A stretch of DNA of 64,000 bases from assembly GCA_016785225.1 (NCBI GenBank), contig JAFBJZ010000665.1:1922001-1986000 (forward strand), in the 5' to 3' direction. The position numbers and the translations under genes were made by a program. The notes under the pieces were generated by a model, which was not told where the DNA came from, did not search any database, and worked only from the letters and a program-made list of their open reading frames with translations. Positions 11,371-23,213 of this stretch are shown one piece after another (the first letter of the stretch is position 1; every line of letters starts with the position of its first letter). This DNA comes from Psettodes erumei. Its lineage: Eukaryota; Chordata; Actinopteri; Pleuronectiformes; Psettodidae.

Positions 11371-12018
11371 CGGAGAAGAAGCGCCGATTCCCCTTTTGTC
11401 CTGATCAAGTTGAGACATCAAAGATGCCATGTCGCTCTGAATTTCGGTAACGCAGCCAATTAGAAGCAAGTCGGCGGGATAGTCCGCCTTAAGCTGACCA
11501 ATGGAGCGCGAGCATCCCGCTTCACCTTGGAAACACACGATCCCAGGGTGCATTTCCCTGCTGCCATGACAACCGAGAGGAGCTCTCCCTCGCTCGACCC
11601 CTCCCTCCCCCACCCCCTCTCGCTCTCCTGGAGCCAGTCTCCCTCGCAGCGAAAGGTTCTCAGAAACAACCGGGCTGCACAACTTGGAGCCGCCTGCGCT
11701 CCAGACAAAGAGAATTACTGTCAGCTGCATCAACACATACTGCTGCATCTGCGAGTCGCGCTAAAAAACAAAAGGCCGTGCCCAGTCGCCCTGCACTCAT
11801 TTATTCAGAGAAATGTGTCGGATAAGCAGTGCCGTTTGCCATGTTAATCTTGGAATATTTATTTTTCTCGTGCGAATCATAAAATTTGCTGTTCGTCCTT
11901 TAGGGCACCTTGTCATGGAGGTGGTGCAACCGGAGACGCCAGAAGAGGTTATCGTTGTTAAAGATTCTGAAAATTCAGTTTGCCGCCTGCTGCTTACCAC
12001 ACACATAAAGCTAAAATA

Positions 12019-12043
12019 AGGGAGGGAGGGAGGGAGGGAGGGA
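12019..12043. repeat. (GGGA)n tetranucleotide repeat
   Basis: About six GGGA units. Confidence 0.95.
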
Positions 12044-12738
12044 TGATGTAAGCATTTCAACACAGGCTGAGGTCTGGGGTTATGAACACTGTCAGCTAGC
12101 AACAGCCTCCACCAACTGGAGACCGTCGATGCTGCGCGGGAGTCATCTGACGTCCAGTGGGGTGTCCCGTGCGCAGAGCCAAATTGGAGCGCCCCCCCCC
12201 CTCTTTTAGTATCGTAGTATTTACAGCTTTCCAGAAGTTTGGGTGAAAATCATTCAGTAAGTCAATCAAAAACCAGAAAAACCCCGACATGCGCACAGGG
12301 GAGGTGGACAAGGTTATTTTAACCACAACAGTGTCTCCCTAAAAGTCCAACGTTAGTTTGCGCAAATACATTCTCGCCGCTCGATCTTAGCATCAAACAG
12401 CCCTTTACTGTTGCTCTGCATTTTCTCAGCACCTATACAACCACCCTGCCTGAACTCAGGGTGGATCGTAGGAAATTCTAACCCCCTGAGATGCAATACC
12501 TTTGACTATCAGAGATCTAACGATCAATATCACTCATCCTGGAGATGAGGATAAACACAGCGTCCTTAGTAAACTGTGTGCTCGTCCAGATTAGGCTGTG
12601 AAGAACATATCTAATGAGGATTTAGTGGTCACGCAGGAACGATGATGTGACTGTAAAGACAACATGACTTTTTCTTGTTACAAAACCAGACAATACTTAA
12701 TGGTGCGTCAGCGACTTATTGACGAAAGGTGGACAGGG

Positions 12739-12765
12739 TGATTAGTGAACACTGTTCACTAATCA
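12739..12765. repeat. perfect 27-base inverted repeat
   Basis: The arms TGATTAGTGAACA and TGTTCACTAATCA are exact reverse complements around a single central C. The 13-bp arms make an almost perfect palindrome in non-repetitive DNA. It resembles a dimeric factor-binding site but matches no site I can name. The GAACA/TGTTC half-sites have spacing 1, not the 3 of a steroid-receptor element. Confidence 0.9.
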
Positions 12766-12788
12766 GTTCACAGTGTGTGTCTGTGCTG

Positions 12789-12811
12789 TGGGAGGGAGGG
12801 AGGGAGGGAGA
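12789..12811. repeat. (GGGA)n tetranucleotide repeat
   Basis: Five to six GGGA units, 25 bases from the palindrome and the second such repeat in 800 bases. Confidence 0.95.
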
Positions 12812-13470
12812 AGAATCCCAGGCTGTCGGGGAGGGAACAATGTACAGTCAGGTACGGTTTCCTCTGGACAATAAGAGTGGGAATTCCCTGGAACTTTTCT
12901 ACTCCCCGCGGGATCAGCCGGCCTCTGAGGATGATGCAAGATGTCGGCACTGGCATAAGAGCCAACGTCACGCCGCCGCGTAAGGATAAAGTCCCCCTGG
13001 GGGTGCGCGCTCTCTTTTCTATGGCAGTCCTGGTGGGACAGACCTGAGCGTCTCCTCCTGTAACTGTGCGCTCATTACCTCGTCCCGCAGGAATGAAAAC
13101 CAACATTACCCGAGCCGTTTAATAAATTACAAACACCGTGGCCCGACGTCAGTAACGGCTCAAAAAATGTTTCACCGCCGGGCCGGCTGGTGTGGGAGCG
13201 GCAGAGGCTTAGAGGGGAAAAAAAAGAGCGAGAAAAGAAAACACAAAGTCGGGTCCAGTGAATTTCTGTCAAAGGTTTGCGCTGCTTTGTTTGTCAAAAT
13301 CCCAGCGTGTTCCGGGGCACAGCAGAACACACCAAAGGGAGAGGGGAAAAACATCCTTGACGACAACTGAGATTCAGGGTGGTTGCGCCACTATTTATAA
13401 CCTGCCCGGGCTGCTCTGTGACAGCAGAGGGGGGGAGGGAGGGAGAGAAAGTGAGAGAACAGAGAGATAT

Positions 13471-13490
13471 GAGAGAGAGAGAGAGAGAGA
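13471..13490. repeat. (GA)n microsatellite
   Basis: Ten GA units inside a wider purine-rich stretch (13425-13490). Confidence 0.95.
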
Positions 13491-13655
13491 CGGCGGGTGG
13501 CCTGTGAATTCCAGAGCAGAGGGAAGGAGCATTGTTATTTTTTTTTCCCAGGACTGGGGCCCTCTGTGATTAGCGCACTGGATAAAGAGGCAATGGAGCT
13601 AAAAACAAAGCATGAATATGGCTTAAAAGAAAAGTGGCTGCTTCCTCCATACTAT

Positions 13656-13660
<5 letters not shown>

Positions 13661-13693
<33 letters not shown>

Positions 13694-13705
13694 TATATAT
13701 ATATA
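13661..13705. repeat. (AT)n microsatellite
   Basis: About 22 AT units with one AA interruption near 13690. It can extrude as a cruciform. Confidence 0.97.
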
Positions 13706-14250
13706 GTTCTTCAGCCAGTTCATTGAAAAACTGTGTGAGAGTGTCAGTCTTGAGTCCGTATGAGGCTGGACACCCAGATCTGCCCCTGCACAGGGCGGTA
13801 AGTGATAAAGACGGGCTGACGGCAGATAGCGGGGGTCAGGCCGTTTCTAACCGACGCGCGCGTCTGTGCGCGCACAAGATTAGGTCGCTGCGTGACCCCT
13901 GTGGTCACCTGACCAGGAAATCTGGCAGCAACAACCCAAATAACTCTGCGCTGATAACGCGCACGCACACACCACTGAGTGCAGAGTTTGCTCGCTGTTA
14001 AGTAAATAAAATAACTGCCCCATTCATTCCAGACAATTTAGCGGCTGCTATCTGCCGTCTCATCTGACACTGCCCTGCAGTTGTTAGACACACACACACG
14101 TGATAAATCTGTCACACCTCACTTTACAATTTGCCAAAGCAACGGTTAAAAAGAGCTCCATTCAAGCTGTCAAACACCAGAGTCTGTGATGCGTGCAGAC
14201 AAGGTGATGCGAGAAGAGTCGGGGAGTTGATGAGGGACGTTTGGTGGAAC

Positions 14251-14269
14251 CTTTTTTTTTTTTTTTTTT
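14251..14269. repeat. T homopolymer
   Basis: A run of about 19 T; a similar run lies at about 14711-14729. No retroposed sequence was recognised beside either. Confidence 0.9.
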
Positions 14270-15697
14270 GCTGCGGGTCATTTTGCCCTCTCTGCCCACG
14301 TCGCCATCTCTTATCAATAAACCCAGACACCGGTGGCAAGGAATCCGGCTCAGCAGATGGCGAAGAGGAGGTGGAGGACGTCCCGGTCGTGTACGAGCAC
14401 CTTTTTAAAAACGCTCATAATCAAAACTGCAATGTGGCGCGCAATGCGGGGACGTCTCCAGTTGAACCAATCCATACAGGTATAAAGCTGACTCGCATGC
14501 GACCTGCATGTTGACTGTGGGGCACGCAAAATAAACAGACAGCAGCGGCTGATTGGTCAACAAGCAGTTTTGCAGGTGAACCACACATCTCCTGGTTTGC
14601 TGGTTGAAAACTGCTCTTTTGTGACAGTAAGACACAGAGATGTGCTGCAACATCCCAATAAACACAGAGCAGAGTGACAACTGTTTAACATGAATCTGAG
14701 CAATGCAGCATTTTTTTTTTTTTTTTTTTAATCAGCCCTGCAAACGGTTTATACAAAAGGAAAATACACTTGACGTGTTTGTAGCAAGTCTTGATGTCAG
14801 GGGTCAACAATTCGGTTTGTCTGTGGGCTTGTTTATTTTAACATTATTCAGTGGGGGGCCGTCATAGTTTCCAGGCATTTCGGAGACAGTCTTATGTGTC
14901 GTCGCTTTCTATTTTGAGGTTTTGGGCAGACGTCGTTTTTCCCCTGACAGAATCACGGCGGCTTAAACGAAAACTTATTCTGCAGAGCATGACTCGCGTA
15001 CGCAAATGCACGCTTTGTAACGCACTTTACAACTTGAGCTGTAATTGATAGATTATCCAGCTGTGATTAACAGCTTCCTGTTTCGTTTACATGCAAACCT
15101 AAGTACATTCGTCTTTGCTGCCACCTTCAAAGACAGACCTTAAGATATTTGTGTTTTAGATGCGAATCCTCTGATTACAAATCAGATGTTACTAATAATG
15201 CTTAAAGATTTTTATGTCGCTTGAGTCAAGTATTGACTCATTGAAAAAAAAAACTAATTATGCTAAATGTTTTGACACAGTCGATAAAAAGGGAAAACTT
15301 AAGCTTTCGCTGGGGTGGCCAAATATTTTTTGGTGGAGTGCCAGATTTGGCTGCTATTTGTCTGCTGCTGCTCTGGGGTAAGTGTGCAGCGTGCAGCCGC
15401 ACGTTAAGCGAGAACAAACGCAGCGCGATAAAATGAAGATCGTACTGGACACCGTATCAAACGCTCGACTCCAGATCGTCGGCGAGAAAAAGAGCAGGAG
15501 CTCGGCCCGCTCAGTACGCGCGGTTTAACGTCTACCTCGAGCCCCGGCCGGCGTGCCGACGCGCGCGCTCGCGTCAAGCGCACCCCTGACTGCGGAGCTG
15601 TCGGTAACGCACAAAAACTGTAACCCCGCGTCTGTTGGATTGGCGCTCAGCCCGCTGAGCCACACCAGACCGCGTCACGGCCGGACACGACACGCAC

Positions 15698-15866
15698 CTC
15701 TTGTTGATGGGCTTCTCGTCCTTCTCGTAGGGCTTGACGAACCACTTGCCGATGCGGACAAAGCTGCGGTTCATGAGGCAGCGCTCCAGCAGGTTGTGGA
15801 TGGCTTTGAACAGCAGCGTGCGACACTCGTAGGAGAGGCCGTTCTCCCACAGCCCGTCATCCTCGG
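15698..15866 (-). CDS. med13: med13 coding exon 3 (residues 101-156 plus two bases)
   Basis: The exon begins with CC, which completes the alanine codon split from exon 2. It continues EDDGLWENGLSYECRTLLFK and ends KDEKPINK, followed by AG, the first two bases of a split serine codon. The acceptor is ctttcttccag with a long pyrimidine-rich tract, and the donor is AAGAG followed by gtgcgt. WENGLSYECRTLLFKAIHNL, LERCLMNRSFVRIGKWFV and KPYEKDEKPINK are nearly invariant among vertebrate MED13/MED13L proteins, so assignment to the family is secure. This exon alone does not separate the two paralogues, although the asparagine-arginine pair after LERCLM favours MED13. Intron phases on both sides agree with the neighbouring exons. 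Confidence 0.97.
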
Positions 15867-18129
15867 CTGGAAGAAAGAGAGGGGGGAGAAAGGTGAGTGG
15901 AGTGTTCGTGCCGCTGAGAACTCTCCAGGGCAAACAGTGTCAGTGCTGACAGCACCAAAAAAAATAAAAAAAAAAAAAACTCAATTTGCAAACAGAAAGA
16001 AGGCCGGCGCGCCGCAAAGCAGCCTCACACTTGATGAGACGGTACGGTCTCTAACAGGGATATTCATCAGTGTTTGCAAGATTAAACGTGGGAGCAGCAA
16101 CTGTCACACCAAATATATTGTCACATTAAACTGTATCGGCATAGTCGAGCTCGCAAGATTTAACACCACGCCTCACCTTGCTCGAGTTAGAAAAGTGACG
16201 GCACGCACTCTGGTGCTGACCTCATGAGTCACCTCGCAATTCCTGTCTGACGAACCTTCTAATTGTCACGCGTGCGTCGACCAATCAAAGCCTTCGATAC
16301 CTCAGAGGTGCGGGGGAAACGGTGACGGGGCTACTCTGGGCCGACCTGCTGAGCGCCAGTCAATTTCGAGGACCTGCCAGTCAACCGGTGAAGACCCAGA
16401 CAAAGAAACGTCACGTTTCCTGGAATGCAAAGCGGTCGAGTCATATCTGAAGTGCCATCTGAAAAATCGTATCGCGTACAGACTGCAAAACGCAAACAGG
16501 TTTGAGCTCACAGTGACACACAGAGGGAGGTCGAGCAGAAACCTGCTTCTAAGGCCGTGGAGGTTTCAGGCGCTGTGTGCACCTTTGGTGCCAGGGTCTT
16601 AGGAGTGCAGCGGCGCACACATTCACCCCGGTTTTGTTTTCGGCACTGCGGGGAAAACCGAATGTTTCGTATCATGCATATCAAGACATTTGAACATTTG
16701 CAAAACTGTCAGCGAGCGACCAGGCACGGGACAAAAATGATTCTGCGCTGGTTTTGCCGCAGCTGTCGTACACGCAACTTCCCTTCCACAGTCACAGTTG
16801 GGGTTTCAATGAGCATTTTGGGGGGGTGGGGGGGAATTTGTGCCTCTGTGTGTTGCCCCCTCCCAAGCTAATAGACGTGAGCGTCGCGTTCCTCCAGCTC
16901 CCAGGTAGAACGTATACTTCTAAATGCTCTGCGCGCGTGCGGAGTGTCAGCCTGCGGTTATAATAACGATGCGGTCCACCCGTCGCGCTCGCGTAAAGTG
17001 CGGCCTCCTGAATCGCATTCTGCGCTGGCCTGAACGCCGGTCTAATCTCATTAACAGCCGCTGCTCGCATCTTACCACAGCTAAGCTCCTCTCAGTCACG
17101 TCCGCAGCAAACGTCTCCCCGGGTGTCCCTGCCTGAGAGCGGACCAAATAAACGCCCGGGCGCGACCTGAGCCGGCGCGCGTCGGCGAGGCCAGTTCATC
17201 AAATTTTATTGAATCGTTAAATGAACCCTCGGACTTGCTCTCGTGATGCAAAGGCAGGTAAATATTTTAAATCTCAATTATCACAGGGCTATCAAAATGG
17301 GAAATTACATTGATTTCCTTCCTTGAACAAGAGGGACACCCCTGGCCGCGTGCCAGCCCGGCGGGTTTGAAAAGCTCGTTCAAGGAGACGCAGGGAACTT
17401 TCATGCGTTCTCCCTGTTTAAACAAACAGCCAGCAATGTTGCGAGGGCGCAATTATCAGCATCCGCTGGAAAAAAAACATAAAAGCAGGAGCGTCGATTT
17501 TTATTTTCAAAGGGGAGCTAAAAAGGTGCTCCAGACCAACTTTCAAATGCCACAGCTCGACCAGACGCGGCGTGTTGGGCTAACCTTTATGACGCTACAT
17601 CGAGCCGAAGGAAAGCCGCTGCCGCCGCCGCATAAAGGCTGCTACACGCCCGATGATTTTCACAGGAACGGACTAATTTGTCAGGCGCACGCACATCTTG
17701 AGCGATAAGATCAGGAACTCAGAAAAAGGCAGGGAGGAAAATCTGCAATTTCCCATTAAAATTAAAGCAGAACTGCAGGATAAAAAAAAGAGTGAGAAGT
17801 CATTAAACTTTGCTGAAAATGTGCACATGTGATGGAGTGTGCCTGCCAGGGATTTTAGCGGCTGGTCTGGCCGTCCTGAGAGACGTGGTAGGCGAGGGGA
17901 AACCAACAGGAGAAGACACCCATCCCACTGACGCCCTGACAGCACGTTAACGATGGGATGGTAAAAAAAAAAAACTAAACTAAATAAGATCCAGGCCAAA
18001 CTCTAATGCCGAGCAGACAGATCGGTGTAGCGGATAACGTCTGACAGACAGGCGACTACGAGGAGAACAGCAAATATAATGAAAGAGAGAAGTCAAGCCG
18101 GCCTGCGTTTTGCAGTCAAACCTCCAGAC

Positions 18130-18400
18130 TGGCACCGAACGCCCTCCGCCTACTTCTACATCAACCGCCGTGGCGATCGCATCTGCTCCCCTCTGCCAAG
18201 ACCGCGTCTGCCCCGGACCTCCTCCCTCTCTGTCGCCGGCCCCTCCCCGAGCCTCTGCCCCGAGCGCCAGGCGACTCGAAAGACGGGCGTCTGGTTCGCA
18301 TCAAGCGTTCCTCGCCACCTCGCAGCGCTCCCCGCTTCGGACTGGCACGGAGACGCGGCGTTCCGAGCCCACGTCGGGCGCTCGTTCCCGTGTAAACAAT
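18130..18400. other. CpG-rich block in intron 2
   Basis: A GC-rich patch with overlapping open frames of 100-128 codons on both strands. Their composition (Ser, Pro, Arg, Ala) reflects base composition, so no gene is called. Confidence 0.3.
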
Positions 18401-21400
18401 GTGACATTTTAAAGCTACTTTTCACCACACAACCAGCGGGGGGGACTTGGCTTTGCAACTGTTAGTGGAGGAATCTCTATGACAAATGCCTGTGGTCTCA
18501 CCCTGCTACAGACAGGATAAAAGAAAAACGCAATCAAATCCCGCAACGTGCTTTTCTCGTTGCACTCGTCCTTCCAGGGCTTCCAGTGAATAATTGAAAC
18601 CCATTAGCCTTGTCACCCCGCTCGTCATCAAAAACAAAAAAAAAAACTGCAGCGTCTAAAAGAGCAGCATCTTACAAGGTTCCTCCCCCACCTTCCTTCA
18701 GTGAAGGTTAAATGTGCTCTGCATACACAGTCTGCAGCTCGGCTCTGATCTGTGAGGAGGCGCCGTCGTTCGTCAGTCGCCGAGAGGTCAGGGGTCACGG
18801 TCGGGTTGCAAAAAGGCCAAATATACCACAGAGCCAAGCAACAGAACCAATCCCGGCTTTAACCGTCTTATATTAATAACATTTTCCGCCACTGCATGAA
18901 CTGCTTCAGCCGGAATCAAAGTGTGCGTTAGTAATGTTAAACTGTCTGTGATAAATGCGCGCGTTGCGGGGCCGCCTCCTGTTTCAGCTGCAACCTGCCG
19001 GACTCGTCTTTTTCCTGCACGCGTGCAGCTTTACAGCAGAGCAGATAATTAGAGTGAACGCATGAACCGGAGGCTATTTAAAAGATAAATTCTGTGGTAC
19101 ATCTGTGACCCAAAAATGAAAAAAAAAAAAAAAGAAAAAAGGTGCACACGCACGTGCACTCCCGGCGCATGTAAGAGGAGTGTGGGCCGCGGCGGGCGGG
19201 CGGGCGGTCAGCGCACGGGGGCCCAGAGATGAGCGGCCTCATTTAGACAAAGATTTATGAGCTCAGCTGATGGTTGGGACACTTTCATGTCTCTGCCTCG
19301 TGTGCAGCGGGGCCCAGATGAGCTGACCTTTATAAGAGCTCTCAGGCGGCCGCGCAGCAGCTCTATTAAGACGACTCACGTCCACCTCCCGCCAGGAAAA
19401 CACCTCCGGACAATCCTACGATAGATAGCGAGGTGCGGTGCAGCGTCATCCTCTGCCAAAAGCGAAACACGCACAGGAACAAACAAAATCATAAAACGTG
19501 GGGGATCTGGAAGAAGAAAAAGAAGAAAAACAACAAAAAAAAAAAACACCCCACCCCTTCCATGCGCATGCAATTAGAGCAGCAGTCGGTCATTAAACAG
19601 CAGGATTAATGCCTTGTGATCGACTGCGCTCAAGGGGATTCTACCAAGCCTGGCCAGAAGGTTTTCTCCTCTCCTGCACTTCCTCCTTATCTGCAAGGGG
19701 TGGGGGGGGGGAGCAGCGCTCTGTAAAGTCTCCATTACTAATTAATGAATATTTCTCAAGCAGAGAGGGAAAAGAGAGAGCGATAGAGAAGAGAGGGAGA
19801 CTGCACCCATGGGCCGGAGCTGCACGCATGGCCGAGCTCCTGCACCGTGCCAGCCAGCGGAGATCCATCAGAGAGCGCGAGAGGGGGAGATGGAGCGGGA
19901 GGGGAGGAGGAAAGCAGAGGGTGGTTCACAGGCAGGAGATTAGCCCTGGAAAATTGATCCCCAAGCACAAAAGCCATCGGCCTCCTCCACTTTTTCCTCC
20001 GAAGAGCTGGCCTGGACTTATCTATTCATCACCCTCTGTGTTGCACACTGATGTTTAGACCACATATTGAAGGGGGGGGGGCACAAATCCAAAGCTGAGC
20101 TTAACCAAGTGTGTCACTGACTAATTATCCTTGATGCACATCCACAGCCTTGTAAATCCAGCATGTATTCCCAACAAGCCTTCAACGAAAGCAGGCATTT
20201 CCAAGGTTGTTTGGTGGTGATCAGATATTAACGGTATTAAAAAGAGAAAATACACTTTCCAACCCAATTATGTATTGCAATCCAGATTCCTAATCAACTC
20301 CGTGTATCGGACTCGTCTCAAAGCTCGTCCACACCCTCGCTCCATGTTTACAGCTAAAAGCGTGCAGACTTCGGTCTGACTTTCACAGGCTGTCCAAGTC
20401 AATAACATTTGTAAATTCCCAAAGAGTGAGTGGCATTTCTCCTTTCTGAATCCTTGCCTGGGGGCATCCACCGGGCTACAATGCTTACAACGGGCATTAC
20501 GTCATCGTGAGCCTGGATCCGTACCACGGCCGTTCGTGTGTGTCATCGCTCCTCTGGCGACACGGGAGAGCGCCGTCGCAATCTCTAAGAAATGGGAGCG
20601 CGGGCGCAGAGTCGGGCAACCGCACAAAAGCAACGTAGGTCCGCTGTAGGCAAATGTGATCCCGCACTTTTTTTTTTTTTTTGTCGAAGCAGGCGACCGG
20701 GAGGAAAACCGATATACAGTGTGTACTGACGGGCTTCGGGCCGACGGAAACAGAGAAAACAGATCAAAATGCGATGTTTTCAAATCGCAGCTGTCTCACT
20801 CAGATTATGCAAAAAAAAAAAAAAAAGTGGAAGTGGAGACGTGCAACGCATCAGCATGCCACACAACCAATAAATCAACTCTGAGTCATTTCAAAAAGCT
20901 ACTTGTCAATGACCGTGCAGCGCTTTAAACCCATCACACACGTGTGTGTGTGTGTCTGTTTGCATTTGTAAAAGAAATCGACTGAATACATTTGCAGCAC
21001 TTTAATGTGCACAAGTTGGGTTTTCGCTTCATGTATTGGACATGACGAGGCGGGAAGAGGCTTATGAGTTTGCGGAGAGCTGGAAACCGGAGCCGCCGCT
21101 CCTCGCTCCCGGCTCGCTGATGATCAATGAGAGCTCGTGCCACAAAAATGCCGAAGAGTCCCAGAATGCCAATAAGCTGGTTTTGCCTGCAGTTTTCCTT
21201 CTGAGCTGCTCCGTCAATAACATTCTTCTCTACTCGTGGATGTTTGTTGTCAACAAACTTATTAGAACGCACATTCTGAAAGGATAGCATCCCATCACAC
21301 ATATGAGGGCAATTCAATAATTTCCAAGTTGAGATTTTTTCACAGAAGAAGAAAAAAAAAAAAAAAAAAAATCGGCTGACCTGGAAGAAACTGAAACTTT

Positions 21401-23183
21401 CAGACAACACAATGTTCAGAGACTACTGAAATATGCCCTTTGGAATTGGATATTCTGCCCCGAGGTGCAAAGATGTTTTTTTATTTCAACTTTGATTCAA
21501 ATAGGCACGTAGGAGAGTGGTCAAACAAGGACCAATAAACAAATATATAAATAAACAAAATTCCTATGAACTGGGCAAAGCCACAAAAATCCCAAGAATT
21601 GCTGTGTACCAGCAAAAGAAAAAAAAAAAAAAAAAACGCCTGTCAGATGACGACTGAAAACAAGAATGCCGCCAAAATGAGCTTTTCTCCGCTCCGTCGC
21701 TGGAGGGATCCCGAACAATGCGTTCGTCGTCAACTGGTGGGGGGAGATGGACATTTTAAATGCTAGCCTCCTCTTCCCTCCCCCACCGTTTCTCTCCCGT
21801 CATTCTCCAGAGGTCTGACCCATCACCCGGTAAAGAATAGATGTGCGCGGCGGAGATGGGGAGCTGATATTATGAGCTGGACGACGGATGACCGGCCCTC
21901 CCTTTTAACCTTCCCGCAGACAAATAATAACCCCAGCCTCGCCGCGCGGAACACGGGAATACACGGGGGATCAATGCTCAGCGGACTTACGAGGGAGCGA
22001 CGCGGAAATTAGACGCGTTCGTTAAATCGGGCCGATGCCAAAAATTCCGGCTTTTCCGTTCGGCTTCACCGCAAAGGGTGGCCGGAACGTGCGCACGCAG
22101 CTAAAGGGAGAGGCGAGCGAGATCTCGGGAGGGAATCAGAGCAATCAGCCTCACGTGCGGACATCCATCCAACAAATAAATGAAAGGACGAGTGAGTCAA
22201 ACGCAGCCATTTACTGGATCTTTGGCTTTGGGCGCCCCGGTCAGGAGACTCCACCTGCTTTAGAGGGGAGAGGATGGTGAAGAGCGTATGACATTTGCAT
22301 ACGAATGCATGCCTATAGTCAACCACTTGGGGGGTGGGGGGCAAGCCATTTAATTCAGCAATGGCATTCTCTTGTTGGGAATCATTTCGGCGCGCCGCCA
22401 GGGGAAGATTAGGACTGGTTCTCTCGCCGCGTTACGAGCGGGGCGGGTTGTCCGACGTGGCGGAGGAAGGTGGGCTCGCTGGTTTGTTACCCTGACGTTC
22501 CCTCACCGCTGATTAGGCGCCAGGCGTCGAGAGATCCCCTCAAGTTTTCCGCCCTTCGCCACTCTCGTCTCTGCGGCTCGCTCCTTCTCCCCTCCACTCC
22601 CCGGGGAGAAGGGATTACTGGCACGCCGGTATACAGAAATGGCACTTGCTCAAAATTAAAAGACTTTCACAGGCCGCTAATCTAATGAGGATGGGGGGGC
22701 ATTTCAGCTGCCGAAATGAAAGGCAAAAAAGCAGATTTTCATGTTTACTGCCAACACTGCACTTAAGAATAAAAAGAAGTTGAGAGCACAAAAAGAAAAG
22801 AAAGCTTTTTAAAAATTCCCATGACGGGGTCAGTCCAGAGGCAAAAAAAAAAAAAAAAAGAGTGAGCGCGGCAGTTAAAAGGCAAACGACAGTTGTGACA
22901 TTCCAGTTGAGTGCGTGGGCTGGGCTGGTCCCGCCACAGACTGCCCCGCCAGCGCTACCTGTTATTTGTTGATTCGCACCTCCGTGGGCAGAGCACCCAG
23001 GAGAGTCCGCGACTGCGGCCGGCTGTCAATCACCGCGTCTCTCCTCGGGAGACGCGCACAAACCCTCTGCAACAGAAGCGATCTTCAATCCTGCTGCTCA
23101 GGACCCAGAAAATTGATCATTTTCTGACCCATCAACATTCAGCCGACATCCCGATTATTCCCAATTAGGTGGTTAGAGTGAAA

Positions 23184-23213
23184 ACCAGCTGGAATCTGAC
23201 CAGCTGGAATCTG
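23184..23213. repeat. 15-base direct tandem duplication
   Basis: The unit ACCAGCTGGAATCTG occurs twice in a row. Each copy contains the palindromic E-box core CAGCTG. Confidence 0.95.

Larger units (their letters stand above)
823..15697 (-). other. med13 intron 3 (14.9 kb)
   Basis: The intron is bounded by the exon 3 donor and the exon 4 acceptor. It holds no exon I can recognise on either strand. Its contents are a dense series of CA/GT microsatellites in the first 8.3 kb, CpG-rich blocks (5.7-6.1, 8.5-8.7, 10.9-11.4 kb), a G-rich tract at 10741-10791, two GGGA repeats, a 27-base palindrome at 12739-12765, an AT repeat at 13661-13705 and long T runs near 14.25 and 14.71 kb. Many long open frames cross the CA/GT repeats and translate as Thr-His or Cys-Val runs; these are artefacts of the repeats. 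Confidence 0.85.

Noticed and set aside
12740..12764. Palindrome read as a steroid-receptor response element
   Set aside because: The GAACA and TGTTC half-sites are separated by one base, not three, so the canonical element is absent.
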